A stretch of DNA of 44,211 bases from Caproicibacter fermentans (lineage in GTDB: Bacteria; Bacillota; Clostridia; Oscillospirales; Acutalibacteraceae): positions 1 through 44,211 of the forward strand of contig NZ_VWXL01000026.1 of the NCBI RefSeq assembly GCF_009746625.1, written 5' to 3'. The notes beneath the pieces were generated by a model. That model made no database searches and had not been told where the DNA came from. It saw nothing but the letters and a program-made list of their open reading frames with translations. Position 1 is the first letter of the stretch, and each line of letters opens with the position of its first letter. Made by a program: the position numbers and the translations under genes. Of the stretch, positions 8,211 through 16,981 are shown piece after piece.

Positions 8211-8895
8211 TGCCGTTCCCCTCATTCTTTACGAATTTATACCCAACGCCCCAGACGGTCTTAATGCGGCGGCCGTCCCGGTCGATTTTATCCCGCAGGT
8301 TTTTGATGTTGACGGCCACCGTACCGATATCGCCGTAATCCATTCCCCACACCGACTGGAAAATCTGCTCCCGCGAAAGCACCTTTCCCGCGTTCTCGCA
8401 GAGAAAGCGCAGAAGCTGGAATTCCCGCAGGGAGAGGTTAACCGGTTCCCCACGGACGGTAACATCGTAGCTTTCAACGTTCAGACAAACGTCTCCCGCT
8501 TCCAGAAGCGCCGGCTTTGCCTGCCGGCTCCGCCGCTCCCTGCGCAGATGCGCTTTGACCCGGGCGACAAGTTCTTCCACGACAAACGGCTTTGTGATAT
8601 AGTCGTCCGCACCCATCTCAAAGCCGAGCATGGCGTCAAACGTGCGGCTTTTCGCAGTGACAAACAGAATCGGGCAGGAAACAGTTTCCCGAATTCGGCG
8701 GCAAATCTCCAGTCCGTCGACGTCAGGCATCATGATATCGAGAATAATCAGCGCAATTTCCGAATCATTTTTGATGCTTGTCAGAGCGCTTTCCCCGTCA
8801 AAGGCAAGAAGGCATTCGTATCCCTCGTCGCTTAGAGAATCGGAAATCAGCTCAGCAATCTCGCGGTCGTCGTCCGCAATCAGAATTTTCCCCAT
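8200..8895 (-). CDS. OmpR-family response regulator of the efflux operon
   Basis: The 231-residue protein has a receiver domain (IADDD at 6-10, phospho-acceptor Asp53 in ILDIMMPDVDG, lysine in YITKPFV) and a C-terminal winged-helix DNA-binding domain ending GVGYKFV. It starts at ATG 8895 with GGGAGGGG upstream. It lies 65 nt downstream of the TolC-family gene and overlaps the kinase gene. I see no copies of the GTTTAT boxes in this operon, so its targets differ from those of the other two-component system in the window. The operon's main promoter also carries a TetR-type operator, suggesting dual control. Confidence 0.92.
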   Translation of the reverse strand: MGKILIADDDREIAELISDSLSDEGYECLLAFDGESALTSIKNDSEIALIILDIMMPDVDGLEICRRIRETVSCPILFVTAKSRTFDAMLGFEMGADDYITKPFVVEELVARVKAHLRRERRSRQAKPALLEAGDVCLNVESYDVTVRGEPVNLSLREFQLLRFLCENAGKVLSREQIFQSVWGMDYGDIGTVAVNIKNLRDKIDRDGRRIKTVWGVGYKFVKNEGNGSEH

Positions 8896-8960
8896 TCTTA
8901 CCCCTCCCGGCTCTTATACTTTTCTCATCTTACCATATTTTCTGTCGGTTTCAAATATAT

Positions 8961-10190
8961 TTAGCCGCCGCAAGAAGATAGATCCAAAACTCCGAGCAGG
9001 CCCCAACGGTACTGTTCCTGGGAAGAAAACAGGCCGTACTGCGCCTGGCTGAGAGAAGCTTTCGCGCTGTCACAGTCCATCTGCGCGTTTTTTACGTCAA
9101 GCTCGGAGGCGATTCCGAGAGAATTTTTCTGCTTGACGGCCTCCAGCGCCTTCTCCTTTGCGTCGTAAGCGGACTGCGCCGTGGTTACAAGGGACCGTTT
9201 CAGCGCCACGTCGTCATACGCCTGCCGAAAAGCCGCGTCGAACTGATTTTTAGCCAAATCGCGGTTCAGCAGAGCCGCTTTGCGGGTTTCGACCGTGGAA
9301 TCCAGGTCTCTGTCGTAATCCTCGTCGGCGATGTCAATTTCCTTCCGTTTTTCCTGAAGAGTCCAGTTGCTGTCCAGTGCCGTCCGGTAGTCGGCGTCAT
9401 AGTTCATCTTGGCGATTTTGTCGGAATCAGCCTGCGGCATTGAGGAAATCTTGAGACTGTAATCATCAGAATAGCCCAGCAAAATTCTCAGGTTATCCCT
9501 GACGGCTTTCATCTGGCTGACCAGCTTGGCTAGTTGGTCGGCCGCCGTGTTTTGCTGCTGCTGCGCGTTCAGAAGGTCGGTCTGCGACATCAGCCCGACC
9601 TGCGCCCGAAGCTGGTCGGCCTGATAAGCGGCGGCCAGCACCTGCTGCTGTTCTGTCAGCACGGAGCGCTGTGAATCCAGGATGTGGTAGGTTACAAACA
9701 GCTTCTGCGCGGCGACGACAATCTGGTCGGCCGCGTCTTTCATTTGAAGCTCCGTTTTGTCAATCTGGTCATCGTCTGTTTCCAGTTGGTCCGCCTCGCT
9801 GTCAAGGATGGAACAAATCGCGCTGATGGATGCGATGCTTCCCTGCAGCGACTTGTCGATCGACTGCGTTTGTGTCGAAGCGGGAAGCGCGTTTACGGCG
9901 GCATCCGCCTGCTGAAGCATTTTGCTCACGCCGGAGAGCGAAGCGGCGCTGGAATGAAGATCGCCGATTTTCTGTTCGGCGAGGTCATTGTCCTGCAGGG
10001 CTTCCAGCGTCTGTTTGTTAGCACGGATGGTCTGGTTGCTGGAACGGACGTAATTTTCAAGATCCGAGTAACTTACAGTCAGCACCTGCGGTTCGGTGCC
10101 GTCCGACGTATCCGCGGCGAAAGCCGGGACCGCGCCGCAGAGCAGCAGCGCTGAGAGCAAAATCGCCGTCGCTTTTTGAAATTTCATCAT
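8961..10190 (-). CDS. TolC-family efflux protein
   Basis: The 409-residue protein has a signal peptide (positive start, hydrophobic core LLSALLLCGAVPAFA, cleavage near residue 25). It is otherwise almost all alpha-helical and heptad-rich with two repeated halves, including NQFDAAFRQAYDDV and ELDVKNAQMDCDSAKASLSQAQYGL. This matches the TolC/OEP fold, in which each repeat gives helices for a trans-envelope tunnel. Start ATG 10190 has GGAGGAG upstream. It lies 10 nt after the membrane-fusion gene. In a bacterium presumed to lack an outer membrane its role is unclear; it may extend the export conduit through the wall. It lacks any LPXTG-like anchor and ends in CGG. Confidence 0.82.
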   Translation of the reverse strand: MMKFQKATAILLSALLLCGAVPAFAADTSDGTEPQVLTVSYSDLENYVRSSNQTIRANKQTLEALQDNDLAEQKIGDLHSSAASLSGVSKMLQQADAAVNALPASTQTQSIDKSLQGSIASISAICSILDSEADQLETDDDQIDKTELQMKDAADQIVVAAQKLFVTYHILDSQRSVLTEQQQVLAAAYQADQLRAQVGLMSQTDLLNAQQQQNTAADQLAKLVSQMKAVRDNLRILLGYSDDYSLKISSMPQADSDKIAKMNYDADYRTALDSNWTLQEKRKEIDIADEDYDRDLDSTVETRKAALLNRDLAKNQFDAAFRQAYDDVALKRSLVTTAQSAYDAKEKALEAVKQKNSLGIASELDVKNAQMDCDSAKASLSQAQYGLFSSQEQYRWGLLGVLDLSSCGG

Positions 10191-10200
10191 AGACTCCTCC

Positions 10201-11415
10201 TTATTTCACCGGAAAATACACGTCCGCCGTGTACCCGGGTTTGAGCAGGTTTTTGGGGTCCTTGGGCTTTACCAGTACACGGACGACGCGTTTGCCGTCC
10301 TTTTCAACCGCGAGATTCGGGATCTGCGTGACGGTGCCGGAAAGCGAAGCGTCCGGCGCGGAGGTCGGTACGATTTGAACGGTTTCGCCTACCTGCACCC
10401 TGCCGATAAATTCCTCATCCACCTCGGCGCTCACCGTGAGTGAATCCGCGTCGATGAGCTGCAGCACTTTGGTCGGCTGATTCTGCGTTCCAAGATGGTC
10501 GGCGTCGCTGACGGCAATGTTCTGCACGATCCCGTTTTTCAGGTCGGAAACGATCTGGTTTCCTTTGAGGTAGTCCTTCTGCGTTTTCGCCGTCATGACA
10601 TCCAGGTCCGCCTGCGCCGAAGAGATTCCGCTTTTCTGCTTTTCCTGATTCGCTGTATTGCTGTCGTTCAGTGCGGCAAGCTGCGCCTGTTTGGATTTCA
10701 GCGACACACTGAGCTGGTTGATCTCATCCTTCAGAGCGTTCTTAGTTTTCGTCAGGTTGTCCTGAACATCCGTCAATGCCTTCTGTTTCTGGTCCAGCGC
10801 GTCCGTGTACTGGTCGAGCACGGATTTTGCCACGGCGCCCGAATTGTACAGGGCCTGGTAGCTTTGAACGTCCTGTTTGGCGTTCGTGACCTCTTTCTGA
10901 GTAAGCGCCAGCGAATTCTGCAGAAGCTGCAGGTCCGGGCTGGTTCCCTTATGGTACTCACTTGACTTTCGGCTCAGGACGCTCTGCGTTTCGGCGATGT
11001 CCGCCTCAAGCGCCGCAGTGTCCTGCGTGGCTGCGGAGAGCCCCGCCTGGTTGGCTGAAAGCGCGCCCTGAAGCTTCGTGAGCGCCGCCTGGTACTCCGA
11101 AAGGTCCAGTGTAACGAGGGGCTGGCCCAAAGTCACCCGGTCCCCTTCCTTCACATCGACTTTTGTCACGATGGAGGGAAAATCGACGATTACATCCACG
11201 GACCGGCTGTACTTTACTTCGCCCCAGGCGTCGATTTCGCCGCTATGTGCCGCCGTGCCGGATGGCGTGCCGTCCTCCGCTTTGGAAGATATGCCCGCCC
11301 GTGCATGGAAAACGCCAAAAACCACCAGAAGAGCGGCCAGCGCTCCGGCCGCGAGCAAAACCGTTTTTCGATGGGTTACGGCCCACTCTTTTCTCTTTGT
11401 GATCCAGTTTTTCAT
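10201..11415 (-). CDS. Membrane-fusion (HlyD/MacA-like) efflux adaptor
   Basis: The 404-residue protein has one N-terminal transmembrane anchor (about 17-38) and a split biotinyl-lipoyl-like domain: VDVKEGDRVTLGQPLVTLD near 95-113, with its partner half after the hairpin around SDLKNGIVQNIAVSDAD. Between these is a long coiled-coil region (about 115-280) rich in Q, K and L. Beta-barrel segments follow (DADSLTVSAEVDEEFIGRV). This is the layout of periplasmic adaptor proteins that link a MacB-type ABC pump to a TolC tunnel. The genes on either side encode exactly those partners. The start has a weak AGGGGG-like site upstream. Confidence 0.9.
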   Translation of the reverse strand: MKNWITKRKEWAVTHRKTVLLAAGALAALLVVFGVFHARAGISSKAEDGTPSGTAAHSGEIDAWGEVKYSRSVDVIVDFPSIVTKVDVKEGDRVTLGQPLVTLDLSEYQAALTKLQGALSANQAGLSAATQDTAALEADIAETQSVLSRKSSEYHKGTSPDLQLLQNSLALTQKEVTNAKQDVQSYQALYNSGAVAKSVLDQYTDALDQKQKALTDVQDNLTKTKNALKDEINQLSVSLKSKQAQLAALNDSNTANQEKQKSGISSAQADLDVMTAKTQKDYLKGNQIVSDLKNGIVQNIAVSDADHLGTQNQPTKVLQLIDADSLTVSAEVDEEFIGRVQVGETVQIVPTSAPDASLSGTVTQIPNLAVEKDGKRVVRVLVKPKDPKNLLKPGYTADVYFPVK

Positions 11416-11439
11416 CTGTAAACCCCCTGAAGGTTGATT

Positions 11440-13755
11440 CTATTCGACGCTCTTCAGTGCCGAGAGTATATCGAGATTTTTCATTTTTTTTGCGACCGCG
11501 CGGTTGATGATCCACGCGAAAAACAGAGTCAGGATTCCGGCGATCAACACGTTCTGCGGCGTGATCGTTCCGAAAAGGTCCAGTCTGCTGTCCAGATTTT
11601 TTGCAACAATCCAGGAAATCGACCTTCCGACGGGAATGCCGAAAATCATCCCAGGAAAAACGGAAAAATAATTTTCAATCAACACCAGATTTCGGATTTC
11701 GCCGTGGTAGAACCCAAGTACCCGCAGTGTGGCGAGGTCTCGAATCCGCTCGGTGAAATTGAGGATGCTGGTGTTGTACAGAACGACGAACGCCAACGCC
11801 GCGCCCATCACGATCATCATTGCTACCGCGATGTTGACCACCTGCGTGCTGCCGGAAAGGCCGGAGCGCTGACTTTCGCGGGTCACCGATTCCTCGACCG
11901 CGTCGCTGGAAAGGAATTTCTCATTCGGAACGCCGTTCCATTTGACCAGCAGCGCGGTCGGCTTGAAGGTTTCTCCAAGGGATTTCCAATAGGCGTCCGA
12001 CATAAAGATCCCCTGTCCGGAGGCAAGGTAAAAAACCTGAGTGACCGGGACCGTAACATATTTTTGATCCGTGCGCTTGATCTGAATGCTGTCGCCCGGC
12101 TTCACGCCAAGCGTTTCGGTAAGCTTGCGGCTCACGGCAATACCGTTTTCAGGAATAGAGACCGGGTTGCCGGAGACATCCTGCAGATGAATCAGCGGAC
12201 TGTTTTTCGAGGTGATGGTCAGCGGCTCCATTTTCCTCCGGCCGTTCGGGCAAATCAGTTCAAGATTGCTTTCCTCCGTCTGCTGCACAATTCCATTTAG
12301 TTCCTGGTTAGCAAGATATCGGGTGTCCGTTTTGGTTTGGTCCACAAGAATTTTCTGGTCATAGTTGAACGTCGTTCCATACATCTGCACCGTAATCCCC
12401 GAAATCATGCTCCGGATCGTCAGTGCCGCGAGGATCGCCCCGGTACAGCCCATGACTCCGACGGTACTCATCATCAGGCGGCCCTTATTTTTCATGGTGT
12501 TCCTGGCAATCAGTTTGCTGCTGAACTTCAATTTTCTCCAGAGAGACGGGAGGGATTCAAGAAAAATGTGGTTCCCCTTTTTGGGCGGCCTGTCCCGGAG
12601 CAGCACTGCGGGAGTGTCCCCCTGAAGCTTGCGGCAGGCGTAAAAGGAAACCCCGCCCGTGCAGATCAGAATCAGCGCCATGGCGAGAAAGAAATGCAAG
12701 AAATTAACACTGATCCGGTAATCGCTGAACGTCAGCTTAACCCTCGGGACCAGAATCCTGCCGAATACATTGGGCCCCATCGCCAGCCCCAGCAGAGAGC
12801 CGCATAAGCCGATGACCACGCCATAGGAGGTATAGTGCCACAGAATACTCCGTCTGGAATACCCCAGCGCCTTCAGGATTCCGATCTGGCTGCGCTGATT
12901 TTCCACCAGGCGCACCATTGTGCTCTGCGTGATCAGCGCCGTCACGATGAAAAACAGGAGAGGGAACACGATGCCGAGCGTCCTGAACTGCTGAATTCTG
13001 GAATCGACGCTGTTAACGCTGCCGCTGTCTTTCTGCGAGACAATCCCGATCAGTTCCTTTCCGATCACCGCGTCGGCCTGCCGCTCCACCTGCGGGACAT
13101 CCGTTCCGGACGCGAGCCGGACGCTGATCTGATTGTAGACCTTCCTGCCGTAGACGCTCTCCAGCGTTCCGGCGTGAACAACCAGAAAACCAAAGCTCTT
13201 CGAGTCAGGCATCAGCGACGCGGAGTTTTTCACCGCAAAGATCTGTTCGCTGCTCAGTCCCAGCCCGGTGATAGGAACCCGGACCCAGGCGCCGTTCAGC
13301 TTGATGGAAACGACGTCCCCAATTTTAAGCCCGTTGCTTTCGGCAAAATTTTCATCCAGGACCGCTCCGCCTCCATATTTTTCAAAGGAGCCTTCCTGCA
13401 CGTCCGGCTGGTCGAGCGTGCTGCGGTCGTCCAGCGCGTAAACCCGCAGCGTGGGGTTTCCCGGAAGGTCCGTGTCCGCGTCAGCGCAGTAGCGCTGCTC
13501 CACCCGCGTGACCCCGTCGATCTGCTTGATTCCCCACAGCTGCTGCTCCGACGGGTTGGCGACGGTCACCCAAAGGTCGGACAAACTGGTCGACCGGTAC
13601 ATGGCGTCCGCGTGGTTCTGAATGGTGAACCAGATGCTGTCGAGGCCCGTCACGATGCTGACCGCCAGAGTCGCCATGATAAGGATGGAGACGAACTGGG
13701 ACTTCGACTGTTTCATGTCCCGGATTGTCTTTTTCCACAGAGCCCCCCTCACCAT
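11440..13755 (-). CDS. FtsX/MacB-type ABC transporter permease
   Basis: The 771-residue protein has a first membrane helix at about residues 20-40 and a large extracytoplasmic MacB-PCD-like domain (about 45-290). It then has a helix cluster with the FtsX motif RSQIGILKALGYS, a second extracytoplasmic domain and a C-terminal helix cluster with RIRDLATLRVLGFY. This duplicated layout is typical of MacB/LolC-related permeases that move substrate mechanically rather than through a channel. I chose ATG 13755 because GGAGG lies 6 nt upstream inside the ATPase gene, overlapping its TGA by 7 nt. An open frame continues upstream to 13968 but only as a shadow of the ATPase gene. Confidence 0.92.
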   Translation of the reverse strand: MVRGALWKKTIRDMKQSKSQFVSILIMATLAVSIVTGLDSIWFTIQNHADAMYRSTSLSDLWVTVANPSEQQLWGIKQIDGVTRVEQRYCADADTDLPGNPTLRVYALDDRSTLDQPDVQEGSFEKYGGGAVLDENFAESNGLKIGDVVSIKLNGAWVRVPITGLGLSSEQIFAVKNSASLMPDSKSFGFLVVHAGTLESVYGRKVYNQISVRLASGTDVPQVERQADAVIGKELIGIVSQKDSGSVNSVDSRIQQFRTLGIVFPLLFFIVTALITQSTMVRLVENQRSQIGILKALGYSRRSILWHYTSYGVVIGLCGSLLGLAMGPNVFGRILVPRVKLTFSDYRISVNFLHFFLAMALILICTGGVSFYACRKLQGDTPAVLLRDRPPKKGNHIFLESLPSLWRKLKFSSKLIARNTMKNKGRLMMSTVGVMGCTGAILAALTIRSMISGITVQMYGTTFNYDQKILVDQTKTDTRYLANQELNGIVQQTEESNLELICPNGRRKMEPLTITSKNSPLIHLQDVSGNPVSIPENGIAVSRKLTETLGVKPGDSIQIKRTDQKYVTVPVTQVFYLASGQGIFMSDAYWKSLGETFKPTALLVKWNGVPNEKFLSSDAVEESVTRESQRSGLSGSTQVVNIAVAMMIVMGAALAFVVLYNTSILNFTERIRDLATLRVLGFYHGEIRNLVLIENYFSVFPGMIFGIPVGRSISWIVAKNLDSRLDLFGTITPQNVLIAGILTLFFAWIINRAVAKKMKNLDILSALKSVE

Positions 13756-14450
13756 ACGATTTCCTCCACATCCTTCGGATGCTCGTGAGTCTCTGTTTCC
13801 GCGATTTTTCCGTCCCGCATATGAATGACCGTCTGCGCCATCTCGGCTATCGGCGCGTTGTGCGTCACGATAACAACGGTTTTGCCAAGGTCGATGGCAA
13901 CGTCGCGGATCAGCTTCAGCACCTTTCGGCCCGTGACGGAATCCAGCGCGCCGGTCGGCTCGTCGCACAGAACGATCTGCGGGTTTTTCGCAAGGGCCCT
14001 GGCGATGGAGACTCTTTGCTGCTCGCCGCCGGACATCTGGCTCGGAAAGTTGTCCATGCGCTTCGAAAGACCAACCCGGTCAAGCATCTCCTGAGCATCG
14101 AGAGGGTCTCGGCAGACCTCCTCCGCAAGCTGGACGTTTTCCAGCGCAGTGAGGTTCGGCACCAAATTGTAAAACTGAAACACAAAGCCGATCTTTGTTC
14201 TGCGGTAATTTGTGAGCTCCCGCTCCTCCATGCCGGAAACTTCTTCACCGCCCACGGAAATGGTTCCGGAGGTCGGAGAATCCATCCCTCCCAGAAGGTT
14301 GAGGATGGTGGTCTTCCCCGCTCCGCTCTGGCCGAGGATGACGTTGAAAGTCCCCTGTGCCAATGCGAAGCTGACGCCGTCCACCGCTTTGATAATGTTA
14401 TCCCCGACGCGGTACTCCCGTTCCACGTCTTCCAATGTGATAAAATCCAT
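13749..14450 (-). CDS. ABC transporter ATP-binding protein (MacB/LolD-like)
   Basis: The 233-residue ATPase has Walker A GQSGAGKTT (about 39-47), Q-loop FVFQFYN, signature MSGGEQQRVSIARA, Walker B IVLCDEPTGALD and the H-loop VTHN. It belongs to the LolD/MacB/SalX group, which partners FtsX-type permeases. The start has AAGGAG 7 nt upstream. It is the first gene of the six-gene operon and lies about 180 nt from the divergent TetR gene. Operon content suggests a tripartite pump for an amphipathic compound or peptide. Confidence 0.94.
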   Translation of the reverse strand: MDFITLEDVEREYRVGDNIIKAVDGVSFALAQGTFNVILGQSGAGKTTILNLLGGMDSPTSGTISVGGEEVSGMEERELTNYRRTKIGFVFQFYNLVPNLTALENVQLAEEVCRDPLDAQEMLDRVGLSKRMDNFPSQMSGGEQQRVSIARALAKNPQIVLCDEPTGALDSVTGRKVLKLIRDVAIDLGKTVVIVTHNAPIAEMAQTVIHMRDGKIAETETHEHPKDVEEIVW

Positions 14451-14516
14451 GAAAAATCTCCTTGAAAGCCAGATTAGTAAACCGTTAAAACTATCTTTCT
14501 TTTTTCACCCGTTTGC

Positions 14517-14544
14517 ATTATAATGATTTCACAAGAATTAGCAA
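14517..14544 (-). promoter_or_regulatory. Promoter of the efflux operon
   Basis: On the minus strand a -35-like TTGCTA (14539-14544) and a perfect TATAAT (14517-14522) are separated by 16 nt and point to the ABC ATPase gene. The -35 element lies within the palindrome at 14535-14554, so a bound repressor would block RNA polymerase. Confidence 0.6.
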
Positions 14545-14554
14545 CCGCTAATTC
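14535..14554. promoter_or_regulatory. Perfect palindrome, likely TetR operator
   Basis: GAATTAGC and GCTAATTC form 8-bp arms around a 4-nt spacer in the divergent intergenic region between the TetR gene and the efflux operon. Size and position match operators of TetR-family repressors. It overlaps the operon's -35 element and lies about 75 nt before the TetR start, so it could control both transcripts. Confidence 0.7.
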
Positions 14555-14627
14555 AGTGAAAAATGCCGTTTAACCAACAGCTGCGGCATTTCTGTTGGAA
14601 AACTTTGAAAGGAAGGGGCACGGCACC

Positions 14628-15227
14628 ATGCAGGAACCGGATCTCCGCGTTCAAAAAACGCAGGAAGCGATAGAAAGCGCCTTGCTGAGCCTGATCGGCG
14701 AAAAAGGGTTCGACGGCGTCACCGTCAGAAGCCTGTGCCTTTATGCGAGAATCAACCGTTCCACCTTTTACGCTCACTATCAGGACAAATATGACCTGCT
14801 GGACCGGATTACGCAGAAAGCCATCCAAAAAATCGTCCGCATCGTCAACCCGGAAGAAATTGTCGACGGCAACGGAAAAATCAATCTTTCCTTCTATCAC
14901 ACCATGGTGCTTTCGCTGTTCCGCGCCGTTGAGGAGGACCGCACGCTCTATCAAATTCTTCTCGGTGTCAACGGAAATTACAATTTTCTCAAGGAACTCA
15001 AGAAAACCGTAAAGGAAAAGATCCTTGCGGAATGGGACGCGATCCGCCCACGCATCAAGATGCTTCCAATCGACGAAACGCTTTATTTGGAGATCGTCGT
15101 GTCGATTTTTGTCGGAGCCGTTCTTTGGTGGATCGATGAAAACTTTTCCCTTTCCGCTGAGGTGATAGCGGAGCAACTCGTCCGGTATGTAACTTCCAGC
15201 ATATCTCTCTGGGGGCCGACTTTTTAA
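14628..15227 (+). CDS. TetR/AcrR-family transcriptional regulator
   Basis: The 199-residue protein has an N-terminal TetR DNA-binding domain: FDGVTVRSLCLYARINRSTF covers the helix-turn-helix, followed by YAHYQDKYDLLDRI. The C-terminal ligand domain resembles the TetR_C_8-like group common in Bacillota. I chose ATG 14628 because GGAAGGGG lies about 9 nt upstream; an upstream in-frame start at 14595 precedes that site. It diverges from the efflux operon and a perfect palindrome lies between them. The simple reading is a repressor of the pump, relieved by a pump substrate; the ligand is unknown. Confidence 0.9.
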   Translation: MQEPDLRVQKTQEAIESALLSLIGEKGFDGVTVRSLCLYARINRSTFYAHYQDKYDLLDRITQKAIQKIVRIVNPEEIVDGNGKINLSFYHTMVLSLFRAVEEDRTLYQILLGVNGNYNFLKELKKTVKEKILAEWDAIRPRIKMLPIDETLYLEIVVSIFVGAVLWWIDENFSLSAEVIAEQLVRYVTSSISLWGPTF

Positions 15228-15561
15228 CGCCGGAGGGAACCAATCTTCCATTTCTTAATGATATCGAAAACAAATTATCCGGTAAGAGGGAAAATCTTAA
15301 GAATTATTAAGGACAAGCGGCTTCAGAAACTTAACAAAGAGGCATGCGAAAAACTGCGCAGGATAATGGCGCTCATCGGGATCGCAAGACTCATCCCCTG
15401 CCCTCTCCCACACAATACGAGCAAAAGCGAACGAAATTTAATACGGAAGGGGCGGTCTCACCGGCAGCACCGACGGTTTCGGTACAATACGCAGAAAGGC
15501 CTGAGGTCTGCAAAAAAGCAAACCTCAGGCTTTCAGCTTCTCATCGGCGGAGCTTAGAAGG
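15228..15561. other. Intergenic region between TetR and phosphodiesterase genes
   Basis: No gene is supported here. The region holds a short element GGTCTCACCGGC at 15454-15465, shared with 21442-21453, and a long hairpin at 15494-15534. The genes on both sides converge on it. Confidence 0.5.
15494..15534. terminator. Long hairpin between convergent genes
   Basis: Arms of 17-18 nt, GAAAGGCCTGAGGTCTGC and GCAAACCTCAGGCTTTC, pair almost perfectly around an AAAAAA loop. It lies between the 3' ends of the TetR and phosphodiesterase genes. Neither side has a long T-run, so termination in both directions is plausible but not certain. Confidence 0.5.
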
Positions 15562-16872
15562 TTAAGCCTTTAAAATTGGGAAAGGCTTCCCCTCCATTGC
15601 GGGCAGATCAACCCGCGCCAGTTTTGCAAAAGTCGGACAAACATCGATCATATTCCCGCTGTCAAGCCGAACTCCCGGCAGAATATCGGGTCCAAACGCC
15701 AAAAACGGCGGCTTATCCCCTTTATCTGGGTGATGGCCATGCATCGCTCTGTGGAACTGAAACAAAGGTGAGTCGGCCGAAATGACGGCGGGAACAGATA
15801 CCTCATTGCCGAAAAGCGTCCCTTCCGTTCCTTCCAAAACAAAGGAAAAGCCGCCCCGCAGCTGTTCTTCCGCCTCCGCCTCTTCCGCGGTATAAATCCG
15901 TTCCAGATACCGCGGATACTTTCTCCTGATTTCCTCAAGGACGCGGTATACTTTTTGAATCCATTGAGGGTCTCCCGGTTCGTTCAGAAAAACCTGTGCG
16001 GAGAAACCGGCGGAAAAGCTGTAAGCGTCATAATCCACCGCCTTTCCTTTTTCATCGGTTCGGATCAGTCCCATGTCTTTGAACACGGAATTGATGTTGA
16101 AGACGGTTTCAATATCAATCTGACCGTGGTCCCCAAGAATCACAAAATTCGTGTTGTCCCATTCTCCCGCCTCCCGGACGGCCTCGACAAAGCGTCCCGC
16201 TATGATGTCAAGCTCGCGGAGGCAGTCGTTTACTTCATTTCCCTGGTCGCCGTACAAATGGCGCGTGTGGTCCAGCATCACAACATGGCACAGGAGGAGA
16301 TCCGGCCTTTGGGTTTTCAGCAGGTCGAGAGCGACCTCAACGCCGTAATAACACATATCCTCATTATCGGACCAGTTGTAATGCCCGACAAAACGGCCGT
16401 AGTAATCGCTCATAACGTTATCGGAAGCAGCCTTCTCATACACCGATTTCGGGTCCTCTCCCCCGCCCCTCACGGGCCAGATTTCAGGAAGATTGTAGCC
16501 CCTCTTCTCCCCCGCCGTTACGGGCCAAAGCACTGTGGCGACACTGCCGCCTTGTTCCCAGACGGCGTCCGTCAGCGTCTTCACCTTAATATTTTCCTTT
16601 TCCCAGTACCAGTCCGAGCCCATGATGCTGAAATCGGGGTCATCGGGATTGATCCGGGCTTTCTGGTTGTGTGTAATGCCATGGCGGTCGGGATGCACTC
16701 CGGTAATCATAGTGGTGTGAATCGGGTAGGTAAGCGTGGGATAGATTTCCCGGACATTTTTCACGACCGCGGCTTTTTTTAGAATCCGCGAAAACCAGGG
16801 CAAACCTGAAAGCAATTCCAAGTCGCCCGTCTGCAGGGCGTCGAAAGACAATACAACTAATTTTTTTGGCAT
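15562..16872 (-). CDS. Nucleotide pyrophosphatase/phosphodiesterase-family protein
   Basis: The 436-residue protein belongs to the alkaline-phosphatase superfamily (PF01663-like). Metal and catalytic motifs are visible: SFDA with Asp11, the nucleophile region YPTLTYPIHTTM (Thr46 or Thr48), HVVMLDHTRH, LGDHGQ and MHGHHPD. I chose ATG 16872 since GGAG lies 7 nt upstream; the GTG at 16884 includes that site. No signal peptide is seen, so it is likely cytoplasmic. It lies 3' of a UgpB-like importer and could cleave imported phosphodiesters such as glycerophosphodiesters. Family members also act on nucleotides and phosphonates, so the substrate remains open. Confidence 0.85.
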   Translation of the reverse strand: MPKKLVVLSFDALQTGDLELLSGLPWFSRILKKAAVVKNVREIYPTLTYPIHTTMITGVHPDRHGITHNQKARINPDDPDFSIMGSDWYWEKENIKVKTLTDAVWEQGGSVATVLWPVTAGEKRGYNLPEIWPVRGGGEDPKSVYEKAASDNVMSDYYGRFVGHYNWSDNEDMCYYGVEVALDLLKTQRPDLLLCHVVMLDHTRHLYGDQGNEVNDCLRELDIIAGRFVEAVREAGEWDNTNFVILGDHGQIDIETVFNINSVFKDMGLIRTDEKGKAVDYDAYSFSAGFSAQVFLNEPGDPQWIQKVYRVLEEIRRKYPRYLERIYTAEEAEAEEQLRGGFSFVLEGTEGTLFGNEVSVPAVISADSPLFQFHRAMHGHHPDKGDKPPFLAFGPDILPGVRLDSGNMIDVCPTFAKLARVDLPAMEGKPFPILKA

Positions 16873-16981
16873 GACCGGCTCCACTTCTGCCGTTTTACCG
16901 GCGTTTAAGGTAATTATTATAACTCTTCAACCGCTCCCTCTGTTTCGGGTCATCCGACTCACAAAGCGCGCAGAAATCACC

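Noticed and set aside
13756-13968. N-terminal extension of the FtsX-type permease
   Set aside because: It lies wholly inside the ATPase gene, is Arg-rich, and a good ribosome-binding site sits before ATG 13755.
15258-15557. Plus-strand open frame of 99 codons
   Set aside because: No ribosome-binding site or motif; it runs through a long hairpin between convergent genes.
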